DNA of 64,000 nt from Phanerochaete sordida. Taxonomy: Eukaryota; Basidiomycota; Agaricomycetes; Polyporales; Phanerochaetaceae. The translations under genes and the position numbers were made by a program. This document shows, piece by piece, positions 54,716-64,000 of the stretch. The stretch spans positions 1-64,000 of the forward strand of contig BPQB01000006.1 in assembly GCA_019973155.2 (NCBI GenBank), in the 5' to 3' direction. The notes under the pieces were generated by a model. It saw nothing but the letters and a program-made list of their open reading frames with translations, was not told where the DNA came from and made no database searches. Each line of letters begins with the position of its first letter. The stretch's first letter is position 1.

Positions 54716-56368
54716 ATGGCACGCGGCAAGGAAGTTCGCAATGCTTCTACAAGCGCGGTAAAGAACCATCCGGCGGGTTCGAAGAAGCCAGCTGGAACCA
54801 AAGCAAAGACTGCAGCCTCAAAGAGGTCATCGGCTTCCGCCAAAGCGGACTTCGTGCTCACCAAGCCGCTGTCGCCCGCAGTTGTCGACGCGATTGTCCG
54901 CCAGCTGAGCAGCGACAAAGACACCCTGCGCCACTTCTCTCTCGTCGACCGCACGTGGTCGCTCTCAACCGGACGGTACCTGCTCAAGTCCTTCCGCTGG
55001 CCGCCGTGCCAGCACTACTGGGGCGAGTCCAGCCCCAGCGAGTGCCGGTGCAGCTCTGCCGACGACGAGGGCCTCGCGACGTTTCTCAACTTCCTCGACC
55101 GCTCCGAACGCGTGCGCCGGGCGATCCAATCTCTCCGGCTCTCGTTCTGCCGCTACAAGGCGGAGGACATCCCCAACAACTTAGGCGGTGTCACACACTT
55201 CTGGTCGCAGACCGGCACGGACTTCGACCCCGGCCGCCTCTTCGACGTCGTGCTGAAGCTGCCCAAGCTTCAAACGCTGTTCCTCTATCGCCCTCGGCTT
55301 TCCAGCAAGACCGCCATCTCCAATCGCCCCCACTGCATCCCGTTCATCAAACATCTGGCGTTTGAGGAGCTCGTCGTCGAAGACGACGCTCACCGCGCTC
55401 TCGCCGACCTCCTCACCGGCTTCGCCCACATCGGCCGCCTCACGCTCGAGAGCTCGGTCTACTTCCTCCACAATGAAGAATCAGACGACGAAGACGAAGG
55501 CGACGCCCCGAACCCCGCACCGCCCGCCGCCGAACCAGCACCCGCCCCGCCAGTCACATTCCTCGCACACGTCGACACCCTCGAGTTCCCGGACAAACAC
55601 AAAAAGTACACGACAGCACGCTGGCTGCACGTCCTCGCGACCCACCCACTGCTCACCGTGCCCGCGCTGCACACCCTGCGCCTCGGGCCGCTTCCCCCGG
55701 ACTACGAGCCGCGCGAGGAGCTCCCCGGCGAGGAGTGGAGCGACGACGAGCGCGCGTGGCGCGCCGAGGCCGACGCCGCGGAGCGCGCGCTCCGCGTGCA
55801 GAGCGCCGCGCACGTCGACGCGTTCCTCGCGCGCGCGCCGGGGCTGCGCGCGCTCGACCTCGACCTCGCAGGCACGGCGCACACGCCCGCGCTGGCGCAC
55901 CTGCGCGCGCTGTCGTCGCTGACGGTGCGCGGGGCCGCGACGACCGCGCCGGAGCCGCACTCGGACCTGGTGCGCATGGTCGCGCTGCTCGGCGCCGTCG
56001 CGGGCGCGGGTGCGCCGCTGAAGCGCGTCGCGCTGTGCTTCACGCTCGGCACGGAGTACGGCGTCGTGTACGGCGCGGCGAAGAGCGACGAGGACAAGCA
56101 CATCAAGGAGTGCTTCCGCGCGATGGAGTGGAAGGTGCTCGACGAGCTGGTGGGGACGCTCGAGGCGCTCGAGGGCGTCGAGATCCAGGTCGACCTCGGG
56201 TATGCGGACTGGCTCGCCGACAAGAAGAAGGTGCGGAAGATTGTGCACGACGTGTTGCTGCGGCCGTTGTCGAACAGGACGTGGAACCTGCTTCGGGTCG
56301 TCATTGGAGGTACGTCGCTGCTGCCATGTTCCTGTGGTATAGCTGCTGATGCGCTCTCAGAGGAGTGA
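54716..56368 (+). CDS. F-box protein with leucine-rich region
   Basis: Likely substrate-recognition subunit of an SCF ubiquitin ligase. The first true ATG is at 54716 (MARGKEVRNASTSAVK); the open frame begins earlier only at GTG. A basic Lys/Ala/Ser-rich N-terminus of about 40 residues precedes the F-box-like segment PLSPAVVDAIVRQLSSDKDT...HFSLVDRTWSLS. Leucine-patterned blocks follow (LKLPKLQTLFLYRP, HIGRLTLESSVYFL, LTVPALHTLRLGPLP). An acidic Pro/Ala linker (NEESDDEDEGDAPNP) sits in the middle. A 51-base intron at 56310-56360 (GTACGT...CTCAG) is likely and leaves the same stop, giving about 533 residues. The basidiomycete F-box family is large, and the target is unknown. Confidence 0.78.
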   Translation: MARGKEVRNASTSAVKNHPAGSKKPAGTKAKTAASKRSSASAKADFVLTKPLSPAVVDAIVRQLSSDKDTLRHFSLVDRTWSLSTGRYLLKSFRWPPCQHYWGESSPSECRCSSADDEGLATFLNFLDRSERVRRAIQSLRLSFCRYKAEDIPNNLGGVTHFWSQTGTDFDPGRLFDVVLKLPKLQTLFLYRPRLSSKTAISNRPHCIPFIKHLAFEELVVEDDAHRALADLLTGFAHIGRLTLESSVYFLHNEESDDEDEGDAPNPAPPAAEPAPAPPVTFLAHVDTLEFPDKHKKYTTARWLHVLATHPLLTVPALHTLRLGPLPPDYEPREELPGEEWSDDERAWRAEADAAERALRVQSAAHVDAFLARAPGLRALDLDLAGTAHTPALAHLRALSSLTVRGAATTAPEPHSDLVRMVALLGAVAGAGAPLKRVALCFTLGTEYGVVYGAAKSDEDKHIKECFRAMEWKVLDELVGTLEALEGVEIQVDLGYADWLADKKKVRKIVHDVLLRPLSNRTWNLLRVVIGGTSLLPCSCGIAADALSEE

Positions 56369-56749
56369 AGTGGCGGCTTCAATACGTCGGTGCGACCGGG
56401 GAACAACCAATTTCATGCTACACACATATCTGTATCTAGACTTCGATTTTCGATTTGATCTTGGAATTTCCTTCAGATTTCCACATCGCGCACCCCAAAC
56501 GTCCCCCACTGCAGTAAGGTGCCACTCGTGTGTATCTCCCGGCGCGGCCGCCGCGAAGTTACTTATACGCAGAGGCTCCGCTGAGGCTCCGTCTCACTGG
56601 CAAGATAAGTAGCAACTAAGGCAAACCAACGAGGCCACGGCCCTCTACCACACCCCACTCTGCCACAACTGCGTAACACACGGCCGTCCTCCAGTTCCTG
56701 CGTCCATACGACCACCGGGCCATTCACGCCTCGAACCACATCTCCCTCA
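56369..56749. other. Intergenic, no supported gene
   Basis: About 380 bases between the F-box gene and a tRNA-Glu. Probable 3' untranslated region at the start. A long minus frame (56563-57537) crosses this area and the tRNA and is not credible. Confidence 0.4.
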
Positions 56750-56821
56750 TCCGATATGGTGTAGTGGCCAACATTATCGCCTCTCACGCGATAGCCCGGG
56801 GTTCGATTCCCCGTGTCGGAA
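56750..56821 (+). tRNA. tRNA-Glu (CTC), copy 5
   Basis: 72 bases. One change from the others in the D loop (GTGGCCAAC for GTGGCTAAC). Intact TTCGATT T loop and CTC anticodon. TTCTTTTTATC lies about 20 bases downstream as terminator. Confidence 0.94.
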
Positions 56822-57674
56822 TATATAAGCCTACCTGTTCTTTTTATCTCGCCGTCCCCTGCACTCTGCTTTTGCCAACCGCCACCCGAACTCTGCACCC
56901 GCCGCGGCAGTGGGGCCATCTGACGGGCAGCGAGCATCACAGCCCGCCCGGTTCTCCTTAGGTTTTCCTCCCACACACGGTGCACACTGCAGATCTCCGG
57001 GCCTCTGACGCGCCGGAGCCCTCTCCCCTGCAACCGCGGCGGTCGGACGCTTGTCCAGACGAGCCATCTGGCTCCTGTCGTCGTCAACCTGGACGCGACA
57101 GCATTCACAGGACGCGTTCGCGCGGCTAGCGCGACGCCCAGCGTAATGAGCCGCGCCAGCTTCAGAGCAGACGATGGAGTGGACTCGCCGACGACATTGC
57201 CTACAACGCTCCCGTCTCTCGCTCGCTCGCACCTTCTTCGACCCACCATGTCAGCCACATGGTACCACCGGGGCGCGACACGCGCGTCCAAGTCGCACAC
57301 AAATGTCTCTCGAGAATCATCGTCATTCTCATTCACGACATACCACACCGTCAAGCCTATCCTACACCTCCACCTCCCCTCTTTTCCTCTTTGCCTCCTC
57401 GCCAACTCTACAGCCAAACAAGAGCTCATGAAAACAAGAACGACAAGAACAACACGCGCGACGAACGGCCGCGCCGTGCACGCCGGGTCGACCGGCGCAC
57501 GGCGGGGCCGCGGGATTACGGGGATGCTAGGGTACACGAACAGCGATAGCGCGGAGAGCGGGGCGATAGCGAATCAAGAATGAACGGGTTGTCGTGAGCG
57601 CGAAGTCGCAGTCAGGGGGGATAGTGATGGAGAAGACACGAAGCCAAACAATCTGGGCGAAGGCAGCCTGCCGT
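56822..57674. other. Intergenic downstream of the P450 gene
   Basis: No gene recognised. Opposing frames (plus 57146-57583, minus 56831-57232) lack motifs. Part of it should be the P450 3' untranslated region. Confidence 0.4.
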
Positions 57675-59928
57675 TTACTGCGCGCGCGGCACGAAAGCCA
57701 GCTTGCACTCCTTCCCGGCAGGGAACAGGACCTACGCGCATCATGGTCAGCATGCATATGACTTAGCGCGGCGAGAGCGACTCACGAATGCGTCACGCAT
57801 GCTCATCGACTGCTCGTTAGTCTCGCCGACATCGGCGCGCACGTCGCAGTTCCGGGCGACGACGGCGACGACGATACGCATCATGAGTTGCGCAAGGTTC
57901 TGTCCGCCGCACTGGCGAGTGCCGACACCGAACGAGATGAGGGACTGGTTCATCCTGTCGCGGGTATCAGTTTGGGTAGGCATATCGTACACAGCGAAGA
58001 ACGCACTGTACCAGCCGCTCCTCCTCAGCGTCGGGGTCGGCGCGAGGATCCACCAGCCAGCGCTCGGGCAGGAAGGTCTCCGAGCTCGGGAAGACATCCT
58101 CGTCGCGGTGCATGCTCCATGCCTGAGTGGCAACGATAGTGCCGGGCGGCAAAGCGTAGCCCATCATGTCGAAGTCTTCGTGACGCGCAGTCGATAGGAT
58201 CGGGGAAGCGGCGCGAGACGGCGACGTGTTCCGCGAGCCGGCGCGCGAGTTCGGCTTCGAGCTGGGCTTGGTCTGGTGTGATGGCCGGGACGGCGACGAC
58301 GGGGAGGGAACGACGCGCTCGAGCAGCGACGGTACGGCGCCGTAGATGCGGAGGGCTGTCTAGAGATGAGGATCTAATCACGAATGGAGATATGGAAACT
58401 TACACTCTTTCACAAAGGCGTTCAGATACTCGCTCTTGTTGAGAACAGTCGCGTCGGGAATGACGCGCGCATCGGGCATGATCTCGTCAAGCTCAGCCTG
58501 CAGGCGGTGCATGACATCACGGCGGCGGCTGAGCTCCCAGAACATGTACGAGAGCGTCGTTGACGAGCTGTCGACACCGGCGACCCTGCGCAAGAGGCGA
58601 TTAGATCCATTCTGTTTAGGACGAGACTGAAACTCACAGGTGACCCATGGCCTCGCTGATGATGTCCCGCTCGACGGCGACGATCTCCTTCTTGTCCTTC
58701 TCGTTCGAAGACATCTTGGTGGTCAAGAGGCGTTCGACAAGCGACATCTTGTGCTCATCGCCGGAGGAGACCTCGCTTTCGCGAGGGTAACCGAGGGCCG
58801 ATAGATCGTTCTTCTCCAGGCGGTCCATGATGGGGGAGATCGACGCCGGGAACGTGGGGCGAGTGGGCGAGGACAGCGATGCAGCTTGCATGTTGGCGCG
58901 CATCTCGTACAAGCGGGAGCCGACGTACTGCGAGATCAGTCAGACGCGGAGCGCGTGTATATGACAGCGTGATGCGTACCTCTGCCATGATGTTGTCCGA
59001 GTTGCAGATCTCGCGGAACCTTGCATTCGGGATCTTGCAGACGAGCTTCCAGGCCCATGTAGGCACCGCGCTCCGCTGTCAGATCGAACATGTATAAGCC
59101 AGCTATCTCTCCTCGCAGACGTGGTTACTTACCAGAATACCGCGCTTCGGGAAATCGTAGACGGCGACGCCCAGCGGGTCGCGGACGCCCTTGTCCCACT
59201 TGTCGAGCGAGCCTGAGCGAGAGCCGAAGACAGTGCAGGCGACGACGTCGACCATGAGATGGCGGAACAGGTCGAGGATGTCGACGGAGGAGGAGCGCGT
59301 CACAAGGATCTGTGTTAAGTCGTGAGCACACGCAAAGGTGCGGAGCGGGACGCCTTACGTCAGTGAGCTTGAGGGCAAAGTCGTGCAGCTCGGGCTGGAA
59401 CAGGCTGAGGTTCGTGGGGGTGTAATGAGGCGCGTAGGTCTTCTTGCGTATCGCGTGTTCGGCGTGGGGGAGTGTTGTCATCGCGTGATCGTTGTTGTTC
59501 CTACGCCCGCGTCAGCATATAGTCAGGTAGGCGGCAGACGCGACGACATACGTGAGGAGACTCTTGTAGTACGCGCTCTTGTCAAACTTGTGGACCATGT
59601 ACACGCTGCGCATGGTGCCAAAGTCGCGGAAGGCGACCTTGTTCGGGCCGATACGGACGATGGGGCCGTAGGTGTCGAAGAGGTGCTGCACGGTGCGGCA
59701 TTGCTGCATGCGCACGACGTGGGTCGTGATCCAGAGGTCGGAGACAGCGGCGTACCAGGGGCCGGGGATGGACGCGAGGGGGCTGAGGAAGAGACGGTAG
59801 AAGGCGAGGGAGACGATGTACGTGGTGAAGAGAGAGAGGGCGATGAGGATGGGTTTCGCGGGAAGGAAGGCGTGGACGGAGGCGGAGGCGAGGTTGCGCG
59901 CGGAGAAGTCGGTTGAAGACGCGTTCAT
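57675..59928 (-). CDS. Cytochrome P450 monooxygenase (microsomal)
   Basis: Haem-thiolate monooxygenase anchored in the ER membrane. Nine exons (59552-59928, 59359-59500, 59133-59309, 58980-59075, 58638-58927, 58404-58585, 58007-58355, 57786-57954, 57675-57731) join in frame to 612 residues. N-terminal anchor [20 protein letters not shown], hinge [14 protein letters not shown]-helix [12 protein letters not shown] (about 363), K-helix ExxR as ESLR (421-424, made only by splicing at AGACAG|CC), FLPERW, and haem motif [11 protein letters not shown] with Cys553. About 43 Ser/Pro/Arg-rich residues (about 439-481) interrupt the strand region between VVP and [10 protein letters not shown], which is not usual. 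An unrecognised intron there is possible. Family and substrate are not assignable; no cluster partners are visible. Confidence 0.87.
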
Positions 59929-62084
59929 GGTTGCGGTCGCCTGTGTGGTAATGAAAGTGGGCGGTCGGGATGGGGACGTCGTGGTGGCGTTGAAGCGCGG
60001 CGAGGCGAGGAACGGCGGCGGCGGTGGCGGCGGACGCGAGCACGGGCGAGACGTGCAGGGGCTGGTGGTGGGGAGGAACGAGACCGGGGGTGCGCTTTGT
60101 CGTCCGCTCTCGAGGTGCGACCGCTTTTATGGCCAGGCCCCCTTCCCATATCCACACCGTGTCGCGAAGTCGGAGACGAATAGGGGACTCGAGGCGTCGC
60201 CGTCCGGCCTCCCATCGACCCACCTGCCCGTTCGGGCATTTCGATTTCCGGATTGGCAATGGTCTTCGCGGCGCGTGGGCCTAGGAGAGACAGAGAACGC
60301 AGCTGTGGCGGGCCGCGTGTCGGCTGCGCTGGCAGGGCTCCTCCCGGATGCGTCGGAAGCTGGCCCCAACCGCGGCGCTGACAGCGTGCTTCGCGGCCGC
60401 GCCGCCCAGCCTGGCCGTCCAGGGCGATCGCCGGCGTGCCCTACTCTATCAGGCCAGCAGCCGATCTCCGCGCCACATCTCGCCGCACATGCCTAGCAAC
60501 CGCCGCGACCACCATCCTGATCAGAACGTCCGCGCCGCACCAGGCCCTCGCGCGCTGGCCCAGATGCCCGACGCGCTCCTGCGCCATGCGCCCCCGCACC
60601 GCGCGCCGCGACGCCTCCGCCCATGCCCGCACTATCCACCTCGAATGCATGACGTCCGGGGCAGCGCCGTCGCTCCTCGGGCCCGACGAAGCAAGCCTGC
60701 AGCCGTCGCCGCGCGCGCTGCAGTGCCTGGCGTGCGCCACACCTCGCAATTGCCCCCCTTCTTTTGTTCCAGCGCGCCCGGATCGCGGTGCCTGTGCAGA
60801 TTCCGGCCGCCCCGCCGTCAGACACGCGGAGGATCCGCGGGAGCCGCACGTCCCCTGCCCCACGGAAGCTCGCTATCAGCATTTATCAGCCCGGACGAGC
60901 TACGCTGCAGCGCACCTGGGGCTCCTGCGGGTCGCACGTCGTATAGGCACAGCAGCCAGGTCCTCAGAAAGTACAGAGGCAAAGCGGTGCTGCTGCCTCA
61001 TGGGCTGCTCGTTTACGTGGGGATGTCGCGGAGGAGGGCGGCCGCGCCTTGCTCGGCGACTTTGCGCGTCGCGGCGCGCTCAGCTGACCGCCCGACGTTC
61101 CCGCGCCTCGCAATTCCGCGCAACCCTATCAGCCACCAATCTGAATATGTATCAGAGTTCGTCAAAGTCGTGCTACGCACAGAATGGTTAGACTATACCT
61201 TGAACGATCCGAGACGTCTGGTACCGCGGACGAAGGAGATAGCCCAGCATCCTCGGACGACCAGCGAGCAGCCAGGAGCTCGAATGCCCCAGACATACTC
61301 GTAGTGCGCGCAGGGAACGATAGCACGTCTGCACGCAGCAGACCGTGACGGCACCGCGCCCCACGTCGGGCACGAACCGAACACGCCCCGCGTCCGCCCT
61401 GCCCGGGACCGCGCCCGTCTTCTCCTCGGCGAAGGGCCCCCCGGCACAGAAGTCGCTCCAGCGCACGGCTTCGTGCCCTGGCAGCGCGCCGAAGGCCTTC
61501 GCGAAGGCGAAGGCACGGCGAGCAGAGGCGTGCCCGGGTTGCGCCGCGCTCTGCCAGCGCGCGCAGCTAAGAGACGACACGTCAGTACGCCCCTCCCGCG
61601 CGCGACGACGGAACGCGGGACAAATACGCACCTCTCACCGCGCTGGGTGCCCTCGTGGGCAGGCTGCAGGCCGCACACGCTGCCGGCCAAGACGGAGAGC
61701 CTCAGCCGTCGGGGCCGCCCGGGGACAAGCCGGACGCGCCGCGCCGCTCCTGCGCGCGCGACGCAGAGCATCCAGCGACGGCACAAAATGCACTTCGCCA
61801 TCTGCGGGTTTGCGAGGAACCCCGTTCGAGATCGTCGCCGCGGTCGTGCAGACGGCGCGAAGACACGGGGCGTTCGATTCCCTCCGGCGTGTGCGGCTGG
61901 GCGCTCTGGGAGGCGCGCGAGATGGCACCCGCCGCGGGTTTTGTAGATGGACGCGGAGAACGGAGAATTCATTTATATGAACCGACTACGCTAAATACAG
62001 AGAACTAGGTAAAGGCTGCTGCTGCGCGCCAAAAGCGAAAAAAAGAACAAGGTGAGAAAAACAAGATCGCCTGGTGGCTCAGTA
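59929..62084. other. 2.1 kb GC-rich stretch without supported gene
   Basis: A CATAAAAG stretch (60121-60128, minus) could be the P450 TATA box, about 195 bases upstream. Beyond it, frames of 211-318 codons on the plus strand and 259 on the minus strand overlap (60348-61980). They are Arg/Pro/Ala-rich with no domain, as expected of high-GC non-coding DNA. No gene is called. Confidence 0.4.
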
Positions 62085-62156
62085 TTCCGACACGGGGAAT
62101 CGAACCCCGGGCTATCGCGTGAGAGGCGATAATGTTAGCCACTACACCATATCGGA
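62085..62156 (-). tRNA. tRNA-Glu (CTC), copy 6
   Basis: 72 bases on the minus strand, same sequence as copies 2-4, with intact T loop. The first T-run after it (TTGTTTTTCTC, minus) is about 25 bases away. Confidence 0.94.
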
Positions 62157-62489
62157 TGACAGAGAAAGCAGCATTCAAATACCTATCGCGTTTGCAATGC
62201 CGCTTGTCCCGAAACCTCCCTCACACTCGTCCGCCCGATCAACGACCATCACAGCATGTTCTCGGGGGTTGCGGTCCACGGAAACAGTTCCTCACAATGC
62301 GAACAGGGGGTGCAGAGCACGCTGGTGGTACATCTTGGCTTGTCTGCGCTGTGACAACACCTCATGGCATGTCATCAGCCCACCTTGGCTCTCGAAGCCG
62401 TCAGCACCCGCCGCTCCAAAAGGGACATGCTCTCGGACGCCTGTTGAGGCGGTGATTTCCCTGATAATCCTCACTCTGCTTCCAGCTCA

Positions 62490-63883
62490 TGGCTGCAATA
62501 TCTGAATCCAATGAACAGGACACGCTTCCAACAAGCTTCTTTACCGTTCCCTCACGGTCACACCTGATCTAGTGGGGGCTGCCAGTGGGGACCTAGTATC
62601 GAATGAGCAGCTTTCCCTAGTGAGTTCTGAACCTTCTCTCCTTGATGGGTATGTCGGCCCCGCCAACGTTCGAACTATCGTACTGGGGGCAGCTGTAAAC
62701 AGCACGCCTGCAGTGTTCTGCGTCGTCTCCTATCTGTGAGTCATCGCTCCGCAAACTGACAGGCGAGCTAATTCAAATCCTTGAAAATGCAGTGCTAGTC
62801 GTCTCTGTCATTGAAACAAAACCTTCTGGATAGCGTTCGTATCCCGCGCTATGCGCCGGCCGCCATGGACCCGGGGACTGTGCGCTGCCGCGGTATAAAC
62901 ACGGCTGATTCCAGTTCACACCACCCGCGATCACGCCCATGCAATCTCTTGTCGATAACGATCAGCGTCCAGGCCCCTGTGTAGCTGGGCCTTGCCATGC
63001 CCTAGTAGGCGCGACCGAATTAGTTCGCCGAGCGCCGACCGAGCACTGGATGCAATCCTTGCGCTGAAGGTACGCTCGCTGCGTTTGCGATGTTCCAGCT
63101 ACGTTGATATGCAGGCTTTCACAGATCATTGTCGGCGACATCGTCCTCTCATGTGTCTGCGTCTGTTGGCCAGGTAGCCGATGCGCGCGGTTCGTGTCGG
63201 TGCTCCTGCTCGCTGCTACGACGAGGACGCCGTCGCCATCCGCCGGGGATCATCGTCAACGCTCTTACGAATGCATCATGTAGCAAAGCTCTTCTGGGCA
63301 GCATACCTCAACGACGGACCACGAACCTCTGGCCGAAGGCGCTCACGAAGGCGTGGTGCGTCTCGTGCACGCTGCCAAAAGCTCAGACGCATGTCATACT
63401 AACCATGACACAGCAAGTGCCGCAAGGACATCACCTTCCACATGCACGCCGTGCGCCGCGTAGCGCGGTCCTCTCGCTGCTCATCTAGTCCAGCGTACTC
63501 TGGGCATGCCTGTTGCCGGACTGCCACGCGCAGACCCCCATGTACCTTCTGCTCGCGCAGACTCTGCTCACAGAGGATGCTTTGGCCGGGCGCGGTCTCG
63601 GTGCCACGATCCACGGAGGCGCGATTCGCTTTCTCACCGCAGTGCGCGCGCTGAAGGCGAGCGTACTCCTAGACCTGGTGGTACGCTCTATATTCTTCCT
63701 ACGCCGTACTATTTTGCTTACGCGCGACGCGCGCAAGGCATGTACTACGCAAAGGTCGCGGCAGTGGTCGACTTCCCCGGACGGTTCGTGCGCCGCCCCG
63801 ATGACATTTTGACCTTCCTGCTGGGTTGCGCGTTGTCGCACCCGGCGCGCATGGGTAGCATGAAGACCGAGAGTAACGGCTAG
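62490..63883 (+). pseudogene. Decayed seven-TM receptor copy 16 (subfamily C)
   Basis: Homologous to copy 5 over its length. The upstream block is at 62390-62446. CGATGCGCGCGGTTCGTGTC after helix 3 corresponds to copy 5 near 13047. Exon 6-7 remnants are readable (LTEDALAGRGLGATIHGGAI), and exon 8 reads ACTTQ... out of frame with DFPGRFV. Breaks: exon 1 is disrupted by stops; exon 3 is unreadable; in exon 6 the Trp codon of LLVWSG is TAG (63487-63489); the helix 7 Gly-Met-Tyr block is shifted (GCATGTACTACGCAAAGG). It is no longer able to make a seven-helix protein. Confidence 0.75.
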
Positions 63884-64000
63884 TACGAATGAGTTAGCCT
63901 TGAGATTCTACGACCTGCGTTGACACCTATTTGAGATGTATTCGCGGAATGCCTGCCGAGATATACTCCACAACCAACGTTATATACGCTGCGGAAACGA

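Noticed and set aside
55481..56248. 255-codon minus and 204-codon plus frames over the F-box gene
   Set aside because: Shadows of the leucine-rich coding frame in very GC-rich DNA.
56563..57537. 324-codon minus-strand open frame
   Set aside because: It reads straight through the tRNA-Glu at 56750-56821, lacks motifs and has no homologous copy.
60348..61980. Overlapping 318-, 251-, 259- and 211-codon frames
   Set aside because: They overlap on both strands, are Arg/Pro-rich, and have no domain, splice logic or similar copies.

Overview
This window is nuclear DNA of a filamentous basidiomycete, probably an Agaricomycete. The genes are broken by many very short introns (about 45-70 bases) with GTRNGY donors and CTGAC-like branch points. 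The DNA is GC-rich and gene-dense, and the single genes are typical of wood- and litter-decay fungi: NAD-dependent formate dehydrogenase, a secreted GH128-type beta-1,3-glucanase, a microsomal P450 and an F-box protein. The species cannot be fixed from the sequence alone.

The window is dominated by one gene family. Fifteen apparently intact copies of an eight-exon gene for a predicted seven-transmembrane protein lie at 210-1804(+), 1928-3511(-), 5876-7480(-), 8106-9738(-), 12445-13941(+), 15370-17040(+), 20751-22337(+), 22757-24310(+), 25363-26963(+), 29889-31481(+), 32117-33670(+), 33974-35483(-), 43899-45447(+), 47367-48839(+) and 49971-51464(-). A decayed sixteenth copy ends the window (about 62490-63883) and smaller relics lie near 14.6 and 45.7 kb. 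The copies share intron positions and phases (1-2-0-1-2-0-0). They also share a basic first loop, a [SG]D.[VI]V.WRA.VLW block ending helix 3, a basic third loop before [RK].E..LL.[FI]VESG, and a G-[MI]-Y-P block in helix 7. The charge pattern predicts a GPCR-like layout (N-terminus out, tail in), with a cysteine pair in the first outer loop. They fall into subfamilies A (copies 1, 2, 7, 8, 9), A' (10, 11, 13, 14), B (3, 4, 6), C (5, 12 and the 62.5 kb pseudogene) and D (15). I know no characterised member, so the ligand and function are unknown.

Single genes sit between blocks of the array: a membrane-anchored alpha/beta hydrolase (10.5-11.7 kb), formate dehydrogenase (17.2-18.5 kb), the GH128 enzyme (37.3-38.2 kb), a protein with a trypsin-like GDSG domain (39.1-40.9 kb), an F-box protein (54.7-56.4 kb) and a P450 (57.7-59.9 kb).

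RNA genes are six near-identical tRNA-Glu(CTC) genes scattered through the array and one tRNA-Trp(CCA). Mobile DNA comprises a pair of abutting fold-back elements (3.8-4.95 kb), a 1,963-bp LTR element without gag or pol and with a perfect 5-bp target duplication (27.6-29.6 kb), and a 1,552-bp hAT-like terminal-inverted-repeat element with an 8-bp target duplication (52.6-54.1 kb). Duplicated flanks and a 95-bp dispersed repeat show that the locus has been shaped by repeated segmental duplication.
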